64,000 bases of DNA, from positions 9,234 through 73,233 of the forward strand of contig JBDHTX010000022.1 in NCBI GenBank assembly GCA_039808885.1, in the 5' to 3' direction. The stretch is from Dongia_A sp039808885. GTDB taxonomy: Bacteria > Pseudomonadota > Alphaproteobacteria > Dongiales > Dongiaceae. The notes below the pieces were generated by a model. It was given only the letters and a program-made list of their open reading frames with translations. It ran no database searches and was not told where the DNA came from. Both the position numbers and the translations under genes were made by a program. This document shows positions 55,490-64,000 of this stretch, piece after piece (position 1 is the stretch's first letter; each line of letters opens with the position of its first letter).

Positions 55490-56935
55490 TCACCGCGCGT
55501 TGATCTGCGCCGCGACATCCTCCGGCGTGATCTCGATCTCGAACCTGCCCGCCCGGCCCGCTTCCGCGGGCAGTCGCCCGTCGGCCAGCGCGCGCAGCAG
55601 GGGCAGCGGCTCCACCGCGAAAGGAACGATCCGCGCCGTGCCGTCGAGCAAGGTGGCGATGGCCGCCCGCTCGAAGGCGAGCACCTCCGCCAGATGCGGC
55701 ACCGGAAGATGCAGGCCTTCGAGATGCCCGGCGAAGGCCTCGGCCTCGACGTTGGCGTAGAGGCCGGGCGTCGATCTGGCCCAGAAGTCGTTGAGCAGAA
55801 CGCGGAACGGGGTCGGCCCCAGCGACAGCAGCAGGAGCCGCGCGGTCAAGGGCAGCACGCGCACGATCATCGAGGCGGAGAATTCGTGCACGAGGCTTTC
55901 GACCACGCGATGGCCCGGCTCCTCGGCGATCGGGCCGGGCGCCGCGCCGCGGCGGCCGAGCACCAGCGCACCCAGCGCGCTTTCCCAGGCCGCGGGGGTG
56001 AGGGCGTCGACCTCCGCCGCGCGCGGCGGCCACACCGGCGCCGCGACGGGGATTCCCGGCCGGCGCAGCGTCCAGAGCTCATGCAGGCGCTCCATCTCGG
56101 CCGCGATCAGGTCGAGGCCGACGACCGGGATGAAGGACGAGAAGATCTCGAACACGATGGCCTTCAGATTCGGCAGGCGCGGGATCGTCTTGCGCGCCAG
56201 CGCGAGCAGAGGTCCCGGAACGGCGCCGGAATGCGCATCCAGCCAGAAGCCCTCGAATTCCATGCCGCCGGCGAGATGCACCTCCCACACGCGGTCCAGC
56301 GGAATCTGGTCGAGGAAGGCGTCGACCGGCTGGCGGCCGTTGACCGCGTTGCAATAGACGTTGTGGAGATCCAGCAGGAGGCCGCAATCGGCCCCATCCG
56401 CCACCCGGCCGGCGAACTCGCCATCAGGCAGTTCCTCGGGCCTCGGCCGCAGATAGCTGACACCGGTTTCCACCGCCACCGGCACCGGCAGCGCCGCCCG
56501 CAGATCGCCGATCGCCGCCACCGCCGCCGCCACGCCGGGCAATGTCTGCCGCGGCGGCAGGAAGAAGCCGGTGGCGAATTCCGGCGTGCGGTTGAAGCTC
56601 AGATGATCGCTGACCCAGGCGGCGTCCAGGCAGGCGACCGTCTCCCGCAGCAGATCGAGCTGCGCCGGCTCCGGCCGCAACGTGCCGCCCACCGGCGTGC
56701 CGATGCTGTGGACGATCTTGCGGCCCGGCAGCCGCGCCACCCGGGCGAGCGCGTCCCGATCCATCCGATAGGGCTGGCGCCCGTCGGATCGCGCGTGCGC
56801 GGGAAGCTTGACCCAGGTGGTCTGCGGCTCGAACTCGAGGACCGTGAACAACTCGGGCCGGCGGTCGAGCAGCGGCTCGAGCGCCGATGCGTAGACGATG
56901 CCGGCGCCGAGCGGCGGCAGGTCAGCCGAGCCCAC
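55490..56935 (-). CDS. DUF692/MNIO-family multinuclear iron oxidase with fused C-terminal domain
   Basis: A 481-residue protein. Residues 1-290 are a DUF692 TIM barrel of the MNIO group, whose members (MbnB, TglH and others) use a di/tri-iron centre to modify Cys or other residues of ribosomal peptides. Likely ligands lie in SDHLSFN (Asp110, His111), VETGVSYL (Glu156), LLLDLHNVYCNA (Asp189, His191, Asn192), VHLAGG (His220), LDAHS (Asp233, His235) and FEIF (Glu263). Residues about 305-481 are extra. Their LLNDFWARSTPG, EAFAGHLEG and PHLAEVLAFERAAI pattern resembles the separate helper proteins of MNIO pathways (DUF2063/BufC- or TglI-like), so the helper may be fused. The GTG start overlaps the upstream Cys-protein gene by 14 bases. 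Confidence 0.78.
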   Translation of the reverse strand: MGSADLPPLGAGIVYASALEPLLDRRPELFTVLEFEPQTTWVKLPAHARSDGRQPYRMDRDALARVARLPGRKIVHSIGTPVGGTLRPEPAQLDLLRETVACLDAAWVSDHLSFNRTPEFATGFFLPPRQTLPGVAAAVAAIGDLRAALPVPVAVETGVSYLRPRPEELPDGEFAGRVADGADCGLLLDLHNVYCNAVNGRQPVDAFLDQIPLDRVWEVHLAGGMEFEGFWLDAHSGAVPGPLLALARKTIPRLPNLKAIVFEIFSSFIPVVGLDLIAAEMERLHELWTLRRPGIPVAAPVWPPRAAEVDALTPAAWESALGALVLGRRGAAPGPIAEEPGHRVVESLVHEFSASMIVRVLPLTARLLLLSLGPTPFRVLLNDFWARSTPGLYANVEAEAFAGHLEGLHLPVPHLAEVLAFERAAIATLLDGTARIVPFAVEPLPLLRALADGRLPAEAGRAGRFEIEITPEDVAAQINAR

Positions 56936-57386
56936 CGAAGCGCACCACCTTCAGCTTTTCGTCCAGCACCATGGACTGCAGCTCGCGGCGGAACAGGATG
57001 TCGAAGCCGGAGCAGCAGGCCCCGCAGCCGAGCTTGCCCAGCACGACCTCGACGGCCTTCTGCAGGCTCTTGATGTTGTTGTTGACGCGGTCGGGAATGG
57101 TGACGACGACACGCTGCGGCGCGGCCAGCGCGCGCCATGGATCGGGATGCGGACCGCCCGGCGGCAGCGGCTGCGGATTGAGCGCGACCGCGTCGCTCAG
57201 CACATATTCGCGCTCCAGCATCAAATCGAGAATATCGCAGCCGGTGGCGCACGCGCTGTGGCCGAGGCGTTCGGCCAGCGAGGCGAGCCCCCGCTGGAGC
57301 GCCACCAGATCGTTGGCGGTTCGCGCCGACAAGGTCAGGCGGATCGCACCGCCCTTGAGCATTGCGCCTGTAGGTTCCTTTGCCAT
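56922..57386 (-). CDS. Cysteine-containing duplicated protein, candidate MNIO substrate
   Basis: A 154-residue protein of no known family. It consists of two similar halves, about 13-75 and 90-150. Each has a Leu-rich helix then an AC-x(2)-G-x-DIL motif: SACATGCDIL (Cys46, Cys50) and GACCSGFDIL (Cys124, Cys125, with Cys121 before). A proline-rich linker LNPQPLPPGG joins them. All five cysteines sit in these two motifs. There is no signal peptide. GGGAGGAAGG precedes the ATG at 57386, and the stop overlaps the MNIO start, so both are made together. It may be the peptide the MNIO enzyme modifies, or a metal-binding protein that needs it. Confidence 0.7.
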   Translation of the reverse strand: MAKEPTGAMLKGGAIRLTLSARTANDLVALQRGLASLAERLGHSACATGCDILDLMLEREYVLSDAVALNPQPLPPGGPHPDPWRALAAPQRVVVTIPDRVNNNIKSLQKAVEVVLGKLGCGACCSGFDILFRRELQSMVLDEKLKVVRFGGLG

Positions 57387-57561
57387 GCCTTCCTCCCAAC
57401 AGCATTGATTGATTGGCGCCCCCGAAAAAATCGTAGTGCTGACGTACAACCAATACTAGCTTCTCTGTTCGGAACGCGTCTGCCTTTTGGCATTCTTGGC
57501 GTCTTTGCGCCGCAGGTGTGTTTGGGTTAAACAACCTTAACGCGCGCCCGCCGATTGCGCG

Positions 57562-58602
57562 TCAGGGCGCGTTGGCCGCGCTCCACACCGCGCGGGCCTG
57601 GCAGGCCTCGGCCACGTCGTGCACGCGCACGATCTGGGCGCCGCGCGCCCAACCCATCTGATGCGCGGCGAGCGTGCCGGCGAGGCGCTGTTTCGCCGCT
57701 TCGCCGCGGCTGAGCCGGCCGATGAAGCTCTTGCGCGAGGCGCCGAGCAGGATCGCGCAGCCGCAGGCATGGAACGCGGCGAGCTCGTCGATCAGCTGCA
57801 CGTTGTGCGCCACCGTCTTGCCGAAGCCGATGCCGGGATCGACGGCGATGCGGGCGCGCTCGACACCCAGTTCCGACAGCGCGGCGAGGCGATCGGCGAA
57901 GTAGTCGAGCAGATCGCAGGTCACGTCGGCGTAGCGCGGATCGGCCTGCATGGTCTGCGGCTCGCCCAGCATGTGCATCAGAACGATGGCGGCGCCCGAC
58001 CGCGCCGCCACGCGCGGGCTCTCCACATCGCCGGTCAGCGCGGTGACGTCGTTGATGATGCGCGCCCCCGCCGCCACCGCCTGTTCCATCACCGCCGCGT
58101 GGCGGGTGTCGATGGAGACGCAGGCCCCCGCCCCGCTCAGGGCGCGGACCACGGGCAGCACGCGCGCGGCCTCGTCCTGGGGCGAGACGGGCGCGGCGCC
58201 GGGCCTGGTGGATTCGCCGCCCACGTCGACGATGTCGGCGCCGGCTTCGAGCAGCGCCTTGCCGTGGGCGATGGCGGCGGCGGCATCGGCGAAGTCGCCG
58301 CCATCGGAGAAGCTGTCCGGGGTGACGTTGAGGACGCCCATGATCAGCGGCCGCGCGAGATCGAACCCGGCCCAGCGCGGGCGCGCCGCCATCAGCGCAT
58401 CGAACAGCTCCGGCGCGAAGCCGCGCGCCGCCCGCAGATCGAGCGGCCGCCGCGTGGCCGCGGCACCCGCCTCGCGCTCCATGGCTTCGGCATAGGCGAA
58501 GGCCAACGGCCCGCCGGCCAATGGCACCGCCAGTCCGGCCGCGACGGCGCCGCCGGCAGCCGGGCCGGAAACGATGCCGCGCGGGATAAGATAGCGGGTC
58601 AT
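57562..58602 (-). CDS. folP: Dihydropteroate synthase
   Basis: A 346-residue enzyme of folate synthesis joining pABA to the pterin diphosphate. LIMGVLNVTPDSFSDGG, DIVDVGGESTRPGA, RIINDVTAL and DPGIGFGKTVAHN and the end LLGASRKSFIG are diagnostic. About 75 extra residues precede the barrel. The ATG at 58602 starts MTRYLIPRG. It follows ftsH on the same strand but is separated by a terminator and a repeat. Confidence 0.93.
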   Translation of the reverse strand: MTRYLIPRGIVSGPAAGGAVAAGLAVPLAGGPLAFAYAEAMEREAGAAATRRPLDLRAARGFAPELFDALMAARPRWAGFDLARPLIMGVLNVTPDSFSDGGDFADAAAAIAHGKALLEAGADIVDVGGESTRPGAAPVSPQDEAARVLPVVRALSGAGACVSIDTRHAAVMEQAVAAGARIINDVTALTGDVESPRVAARSGAAIVLMHMLGEPQTMQADPRYADVTCDLLDYFADRLAALSELGVERARIAVDPGIGFGKTVAHNVQLIDELAAFHACGCAILLGASRKSFIGRLSRGEAAKQRLAGTLAAHQMGWARGAQIVRVHDVAEACQARAVWSAANAP

Positions 58603-58628
58603 GCGTGCTTGCTCGTGCTTTCTTGCAT

Positions 58629-58750
58629 CGTCATCACCGGGCCGCCGCGACAGCGGCGAGACCCGGTGATCCAAATTAGCCCGGGTTGCTGCGGCGGCAA
58701 ACTTGGATTGCCGGGTCCCCGACTGATCCTATTGGGCCCGGCAATGACGG
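58629..58750. repeat. Dispersed intergenic palindromic element
   Basis: Bounded by CGTCATCACCGGG and CCCGGCAATGACGG, with internal ACCCGGTGATCCAA and CTTGGATTGCCGGGT arms. The same plan appears at 62149-62255, in the same convention of ends, so these are copies of one repeat family. Confidence 0.75.
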
Positions 58751-58763
58751 AAGGCGGCAAGCA

Positions 58764-58791
58764 AAAGCCCCGCCGTCGCCGGCGGGGCTTT
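58764..58791 (-). terminator. Intrinsic terminator of ftsH
   Basis: An 11-base stem AAAGCCCCGCC / GGCGGGGCTTT with a six-base loop and a T run on the minus strand, 22 bases after the ftsH stop. Confidence 0.85.
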
Positions 58792-58812
58792 CGTTTCTTG
58801 TGCGGTGGAGCC

Positions 58813-60723
<1,911 letters not shown>

Positions 60724-60807
60724 CGTTTGATCCTCATCCGGGCGGGGCAAACCGCCGATTCGTCGCTGGACCCAGGGCGTTCTTACGCTATTTGCAGCAA
60801 TTCCAAA

Positions 60808-62121
60808 CTAGCCCAGGATTGATGAATAGATAGTGTGCGGCGGACGGACCGCAACTGTAAAGCCGCATGTTGTCGCCGCATGCCGGGGCAGCGGGCGGGC
60901 CGTAAGCCCCTGACCCAGGCCAAAATGCGGCTGCGCCAGCACTTGTTCCCCGCGCCAGAGCGCCGGCAGCGCCGCGCGCGCCGGTTCCGGCACCGGATGG
61001 CGCTTCAGGCCTAGGCCAAAGGAACGTGCCGCCTGTCTTTGTCCCTCCGCGCCGAAGGGTCGGATCGCCAGGCCGCCACCCGCCAAATCGGCGGCGACCG
61101 ACAACGCGAAGCGGTGATCCCAGGTCCCGGACCAGCCGGGGCCGATCGCGGGCCGGTCGCGGATGTCGCCCGCCTCGCGGCAGATCGCCAGCCGCCCCTG
61201 GCGCGGCGCGACGATGCAGCCCGCGAGGGTCCCCCGCCCGCCGCCCGCCAGCGCGGCGGCGAGGTCGGCCAAGGCCTGCGGCGCCGCCGGATAGGCATGT
61301 CCACCCACGGCCAGGAGCAATTGGCGCAGCACGGCCAGCCGCAGATCCGGCGCGGCCGCGCGCCAGGACTCCAGCTCGACGGTGACGTAGGCCTCGGGGT
61401 GGAGACTCGCGGCGCCGGCCAGGAACCGGGCCACCCTTCGCTCCGATTCGTCCCGCGCCTGGCCGAAGCGCGCGGCGTCCTGCAGCAGGCTTGGCGTGGC
61501 GCCGGTTGCGGCCAGGGCCTGGCGCTGGCGCACCCGCTCGAAGCGCGCGATCTCGTTGCTGGGATCCTCGATCCAATGTTCGCCCCGCGCCCGCAGCCAG
61601 GCGCGCAGATCGGCGCGCGCGAGGCCGAGCAGCGGGCGCAGCAGGCGCAGGCCGTCCAGCTGCGACACCGCCGGCATCGCGGCGAGGCCCTGCGGCGTCG
61701 AGCCATGGTCGCGGCGCATCGCCACCGTCTCCGCCTGGTCGTCGGCGGTATGACCCAGCGCCAGGTGCAGCACGCCGCGCGCGCGGCACCAATCGCCGAG
61801 CAGCCGATAGCGCGCCTCGCGCGCCGCGCGCTGCAGGCCGGTCGTCGGTTTCGCCCCAGTCCATTCAAGCATCTGCGCCGTGCAGCCGGGCAAGGCGGCG
61901 AAACGCGCGATCACCGCGGCGCATTCGGCGCGCGCCGCGGGGCGCAGGCCATGATCGACGCTGAGCACATGCAGAAGCCCGCCGCGCGCCGCGACCCAGT
62001 CCGCCAGCAGCAGGCCGAGCGCCAGCGAATCCGAGCCGCCGGAGATTGCCGCGGCGATGACGGGGGGCCGCTCGAAGGGACCGAGCGGCTGCAGGCAGGC
62101 CTCGATGTCGAGGGCGGCCAT
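60808..62121 (-). CDS. tilS: tRNA(Ile)-lysidine synthase
   Basis: A 437-residue N-type ATP pyrophosphatase that converts cytidine 34 to lysidine in the AUA-reading tRNA-Ile. The PP-loop AISGGSDSLALGLLL near residue 25 and LALGHTADDQAET are the key motifs, and a C-terminal domain is present. It is the usual gene before ftsH; the gap is 84 bases. Confidence 0.93.
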   Translation of the reverse strand: MAALDIEACLQPLGPFERPPVIAAAISGGSDSLALGLLLADWVAARGGLLHVLSVDHGLRPAARAECAAVIARFAALPGCTAQMLEWTGAKPTTGLQRAAREARYRLLGDWCRARGVLHLALGHTADDQAETVAMRRDHGSTPQGLAAMPAVSQLDGLRLLRPLLGLARADLRAWLRARGEHWIEDPSNEIARFERVRQRQALAATGATPSLLQDAARFGQARDESERRVARFLAGAASLHPEAYVTVELESWRAAAPDLRLAVLRQLLLAVGGHAYPAAPQALADLAAALAGGGRGTLAGCIVAPRQGRLAICREAGDIRDRPAIGPGWSGTWDHRFALSVAADLAGGGLAIRPFGAEGQRQAARSFGLGLKRHPVPEPARAALPALWRGEQVLAQPHFGLGQGLTARPLPRHAATTCGFTVAVRPPHTIYSSILG

Positions 62122-62148
62122 GGCGGGCCTAGGTCAATATTCGTCCGT

Positions 62149-62255
62149 CGTCATCGCCGGGCGCAGACCCGGCGATCCAAGTTTGCCGCGAGCACGCGAC
62201 ACCGAAACCTGGATTGCCGGGTCTCGCCGCTGTCGCGGCGGCCCGGCAATGACGG
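62149..62255. repeat. Dispersed intergenic palindromic element
   Basis: Bounded by CGTCATCGCCGGG and GCCCGGCAATGACGG, with internal ACCCGGCGATCCAA and CTGGATTGCCGGGT arms. A second copy of the element at 58629-58750. It fills the gap between cpoB and tilS. Confidence 0.75.
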
Positions 62256-62309
62256 AAAAGAAACAAGACAGCACCGATCATGGCCGCGCGGCCAATCGGC
62301 GACGCGGCG

Positions 62310-63395
62310 CTACTGGCAGCCGTAGCGCTGCTTCGCCTTTATGGCGCGGTCCTTGATGTTGGCCGAGGCGTCGGGATAGCGCTTCTCGAGCTGCTGCAGC
62401 GCGACGCAGGCATTCTCCTTCTGGCCCTGCTGGCCCAGCGCCATGGCGAGCTTCAACAGGTTGTCGGAGGCCTTCTGGCTGTTGGGATATTTCTGGTAGC
62501 CCTCGGCGAAGGCGACCGCCGCGTTCTTGAAGTCGTTGCGCACGTAATAGGTCTCGCCCAGCCAGTACTGCGCGTTGCCGGTGAGCTCGTCCTTCGGGTG
62601 CTGCTGGATGAAGGACTTGAGCGCGATCTCCGCCTGGTCGTAGGCGCCGCGCTGGATCAGGTTGGTGGCGTATTCGTATTGCTCGCGCGGCGTCTCGCCG
62701 GGCAGCACGACGCCGCCCTGCGGCATCGCCGTCTGCTGCGCGGCCTTCGCCGCCGCGTCTTCCGCCGCGCCGGCCGGCGCCTGGGGCAACTGGGCGGAGG
62801 AATCCAGCGTGCCGAGCACGCCCGGCTGCCCGGTCGGCGCCGGCGCCGACGGCTGCGGTGCTGTGGATTGGGGCGCGGTCTGGGTCGCCTCGGGCGCGCC
62901 GATCGGCTGCGGCGCGTTGGCGCCGAGCGACGGGCCGGCGCCATCCGACATCGTGCCATCGCCCGGGGCGGCCGCCGGTGGCATCGCGCCGCCGCCTTCG
63001 AGCACGCCGAGGCGATACTCGACATCCTTCTGCATGCGCTCGACCTGGGCGGCGAGGTCGTTGACCTTGAGCTCGACCCGCTCGATCTGGCCGGTGATAT
63101 CCGACATCTGCGTCTGCAACTGCTGCATGCGCACTTCCTGCTGCGCCGCCAGGCTGCCGCCGCCGGTCGCGCCGGTCGCAGCACCCGCCGCACCGGCGCC
63201 GGGGATCTGGTTCTGCAGGTAGAGCACCTGCTGCTTCAGCTGCTCGAGCTCCTGGCGGAGCTCGTCGATCTCGTCGGCCACGGCCGGCCGGAACGCCGGC
63301 AAGGCGAGCGCCGACAGCAGCGCCAACGCCAGCAGGGCGCGCGTCGTCTGCCGCCACAGCGGAGCCGGCATGGAAGCTTTGGCCTGATCCATCAT
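62310..63395 (-). CDS. cpoB: Cell division coordinator CpoB / Tol-Pal system protein YbgF
   Basis: A 361-residue periplasmic protein. A signal peptide ends at about residue 40 (PAVADE). A coiled-coil trimerisation region follows (DELRQELEQLKQQVLYLQNQ), then a long Ala/Pro-rich linker, then TPR repeats (YEYATNLIQRGAYDQAEIALKSFI, AQYWLGETYYVRNDFKNAAVAF). It links wall synthesis to outer-membrane constriction through Tol-Pal. The start is taken as ATG 63395, with GAGAGG upstream. Confidence 0.92.
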   Translation of the reverse strand: MMDQAKASMPAPLWRQTTRALLALALLSALALPAFRPAVADEIDELRQELEQLKQQVLYLQNQIPGAGAAGAATGATGGGSLAAQQEVRMQQLQTQMSDITGQIERVELKVNDLAAQVERMQKDVEYRLGVLEGGGAMPPAAAPGDGTMSDGAGPSLGANAPQPIGAPEATQTAPQSTAPQPSAPAPTGQPGVLGTLDSSAQLPQAPAGAAEDAAAKAAQQTAMPQGGVVLPGETPREQYEYATNLIQRGAYDQAEIALKSFIQQHPKDELTGNAQYWLGETYYVRNDFKNAAVAFAEGYQKYPNSQKASDNLLKLAMALGQQGQKENACVALQQLEKRYPDASANIKDRAIKAKQRYGCQ

Positions 63396-63660
63396 CTGCA
63401 TCCTCTCGAGCCCCATCCCGGGACCATCACGGTGGCGCGTTCCCAAGCGGGAATCTTTGCCGGCAATGCGGCGAAAGCATGACGCAAGGCCCTGCGAATC
63501 CGCCACGAAACGGTGATCGGAAGATGCCAGAGGGCGCCGCCGGGCGCCAGTGTAGAGCGCGTGAAACGGCGGCAGTGGGGATCGCGTTCGGCCGGACCTG
63601 GCCGCTGCGGCGGCGATCCCCGCCCCGCTTAGAGCCGGCCCCGCTTACGGCCCGGCTCGC

Positions 63661-64000
63661 CTACGGATTGACGACGGTGAGCCCGCGCCGGTTTTGGCTC
63701 CAGCAGGTCTCCGCGGCCTCGACGCATTCCGGCTTCTCCTTGCCGTAGGAGACGGTCTCGATGCGCGACTCGGCGATGCCCAGCGCCACCAGGTAGTTGC
63801 GCACCGCCGCGGCGCGGCGGTCGCCGAGCGCCAGGTTGTATTCGCGGGTGCCGCGCTCGTCGGCGTGGCCTTCGATGGTCACGGTGACGGCGGGATAGGT
63901 CTGCAGCAGCGCCGCCTGCTGGCGCAGCACCAGCTCACCCTCGGGCGCGATGTCGTAGCGGTCGGTGGCGAACAGCACCCGGTCGCCGACCCGGGTCAGC
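63661..64000 (-). CDS. pal: Peptidoglycan-associated lipoprotein Pal (partial, runs off right edge)
   Basis: The C-terminal about 112 residues of Pal, continuing past the window edge. The OmpA-type wall-binding domain has VTIEGHADERGTREYNLALGDRRAAAVRNYL and VSYGKEKPECVEAAETCW. The N-terminal lipid-attachment region is not visible. Pal anchors the outer membrane to the wall and works with CpoB downstream. The 63396-63660 gap before cpoB holds no gene. Confidence 0.95.
   Translation of the reverse strand, partial: LTRVGDRVLFATDRYDIAPEGELVLRQQAALLQTYPAVTVTIEGHADERGTREYNLALGDRRAAAVRNYLVALGIAESRIETVSYGKEKPECVEAAETCWSQNRRGLTVVNP

Overview
The window is a 64 kb stretch of high-GC chromosome from an alphaproteobacterium, most likely of the Rhodospirillales type. 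The grounds are gene content: hisZ beside purA, RpoH, PAS_5-type proteins, DUF1127, FixJ-like regulators, and the pal-cpoB-tilS-ftsH-folP series followed by glmM. The species cannot be named from the sequence alone. Base composition is uniformly GC-rich except for a clearly AT-richer patch at about 15.4-17.8 kb and smaller dips at about 30 kb and 52.6 kb. No integrase, transposase or CRISPR array was seen.

Layout. 0-10.5 kb: a partial hydantoinase-B gene, a fosmidomycin-resistance-type MFS exporter, a thioredoxin-like protein, a PAS_5 protein, an ABC exporter half-transporter, a two-gene ABC-2 exporter, small envelope genes, and a PLP aminotransferase divergent from a GntR/FadR-type regulator with a palindromic operator between them. 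10.6-15.3 kb: a two-domain protein joining a trypsin-like protease to a zinc nuclease/phospholipase C fold, then a hydroxypyruvate-isomerase-like TIM barrel, a DUF1428 protein and a double-cupin protein. 15.4-17.8 kb: an AT-richer three-gene cassette of unknown function just inside tRNA-Glu(CTC). 18-23.4 kb: a PAS histidine kinase, threonine aldolase with a small membrane protein, an RluA-family pseudouridine synthase, and rpoH with a clear promoter and terminator. 23.4-35.9 kb: a membrane-anchored pseudokinase with a membrane partner, a hydrolase, a SIS isomerase, a DUF3857/transglutaminase protein, purA, hisZ, a PhzF-like protein, a LysE exporter, a PaiB-like protein and DUF1127. 36-43.8 kb: a MocR regulator with AzlC/AzlD, then a signalling block (PAS_5, FixJ-type regulator, stand-alone receiver, FecR, OmpA-like lipoprotein, CHASE2 histidine kinase). 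44-49.7 kb: a 1,806-residue RTX repeat protein with a type I secretion tail. 49.7-64 kb: an atypical ornithine carbamoyltransferase, glmM, an accessory block, then folP, ftsH, tilS, cpoB and pal (partial) on the minus strand.

Two parts deserve most attention. First, the protease/zinc-enzyme fusion at 10.6-12.8 kb: its C-terminal domain begins with a Trp-Gly...Gly-His pattern that in S1/P1 nucleases must be the free mature N-terminus, so the attached protease may release and activate it. Second, an overlapping pair at 55.5-57.4 kb: a DUF692/MNIO enzyme with an extra C-terminal domain, and a cysteine-containing, internally duplicated protein that looks like its peptide substrate. This pair sits in a roughly 5 kb accessory block that separates folP from glmM, genes that are usually adjacent.

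All features were read by eye from sequence and translations. Family names rest on recognised motifs, not on database searches.
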